Of a DNA stretch of 6,241 nucleotides, positions 6,210-6,241 are shown piece after piece (position 1 is the stretch's first letter; each line of letters starts with the position of its first letter). Source of the stretch: an uncultured Chloroflexota bacterium. Lineage in GTDB: Bacteria; Chloroflexota; Limnocylindria; Limnocylindrales; CSP1-4. A model generated the notes under the pieces. The model saw only the letters and a list, made by a program, of their open reading frames with translations. It did no database searches and was not told the origin of the DNA. Where the stretch lies: NCBI GenBank assembly GCA_903930745.1, contig CAIYZX010000001.1, forward strand, positions 1 to 6,241, given 5' to 3'. The position numbers were made by a program, and so were the translations under genes.

Positions 6210-6241
6210 TCGGTGTCCAGTCGCCCGCCCAACCCGCGACC

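Larger units (their letters stand above)
5907..6241. other. Non-coding tail with pyrimidine tract and palindromic repeat cluster
   Basis: I find no credible gene in these 335 bases. The open frames crossing them have no ribosome binding site, no recognisable motif and run through the repeats. About 5912-5968 is pyrimidine-rich on the plus strand. An imperfect hairpin, GTGCTTGCCG (6035-6044) with CGGCAGCAC (6060-6068), has one bulged base and encloses part of the 10-bp palindrome CTGCCGGCAG (6056-6065). From 6010 onward the region holds the TTGCGG/CCGCAA repeat family. A gene beginning beyond 6241, or ending there from the minus strand, cannot be judged. Confidence 0.6.

Noticed and set aside
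6010..6213. A CRISPR array
   Set aside because: The repeat unit is an 18-bp palindrome with irregular start spacing (111 and 28 bases), no uniform spacers, and no cas gene in the window.

Overview
The window is GC-rich (roughly 70 % by eye) bacterial chromosome, and every gene I can support lies on the plus strand. It opens inside dnaG (primase), followed by rpoD (the primary sigma factor). Together these are the core of the conserved macromolecular-synthesis cluster. Next come a secreted zinc metalloprotease of the gametolysin (M11-like) type with three C-terminal fibronectin type III domains, a small three-helix membrane protein that I cannot name, and a non-coding tail containing a cluster of palindromic repeats. 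The GC content, the dnaG-rpoD pair, the sigma factor with extra blocks and the Pro/Thr-linked secreted protein suggest a Chloroflexota lineage (Limnocylindria-like). A high-GC actinobacterium is the main alternative. This placement is inference; no rRNA is present.

Layout: 1-955 is the 3' part of dnaG (Toprim tail plus C-terminal DnaB-interaction region). 956-1072 is a C-rich leader ending in a strong ribosome binding site. 1073-3172 is rpoD, 699 residues. 3173-3344 is a gap with several inverted repeats, including a perfect 16-bp palindrome. 3345-5558 is the metalloprotease. 5558-5572 is a short hairpin overlapping its stop codon. 5604-5906 is the small membrane protein, probably read from a leaderless transcript. 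5907-6241 has no convincing gene but holds three near-identical 18-bp palindromic elements and related hairpins.

DnaG and RpoD are housekeeping proteins acting at replication priming and promoter recognition, and they are probably co-transcribed or at least co-conserved. The protease and the membrane protein look like a separate, lineage-specific neighbourhood with no visible functional link to the first pair.

The points most worth a second look are two in-frame blocks in RpoD and the repeat cluster. One block is about 79 residues inside the normally compact sigma domain 3; the other is about 180 residues between regions 1.2 and 2.1. In the repeat cluster at 6010-6213, each 18-bp copy departs from the majority consensus at one different position.
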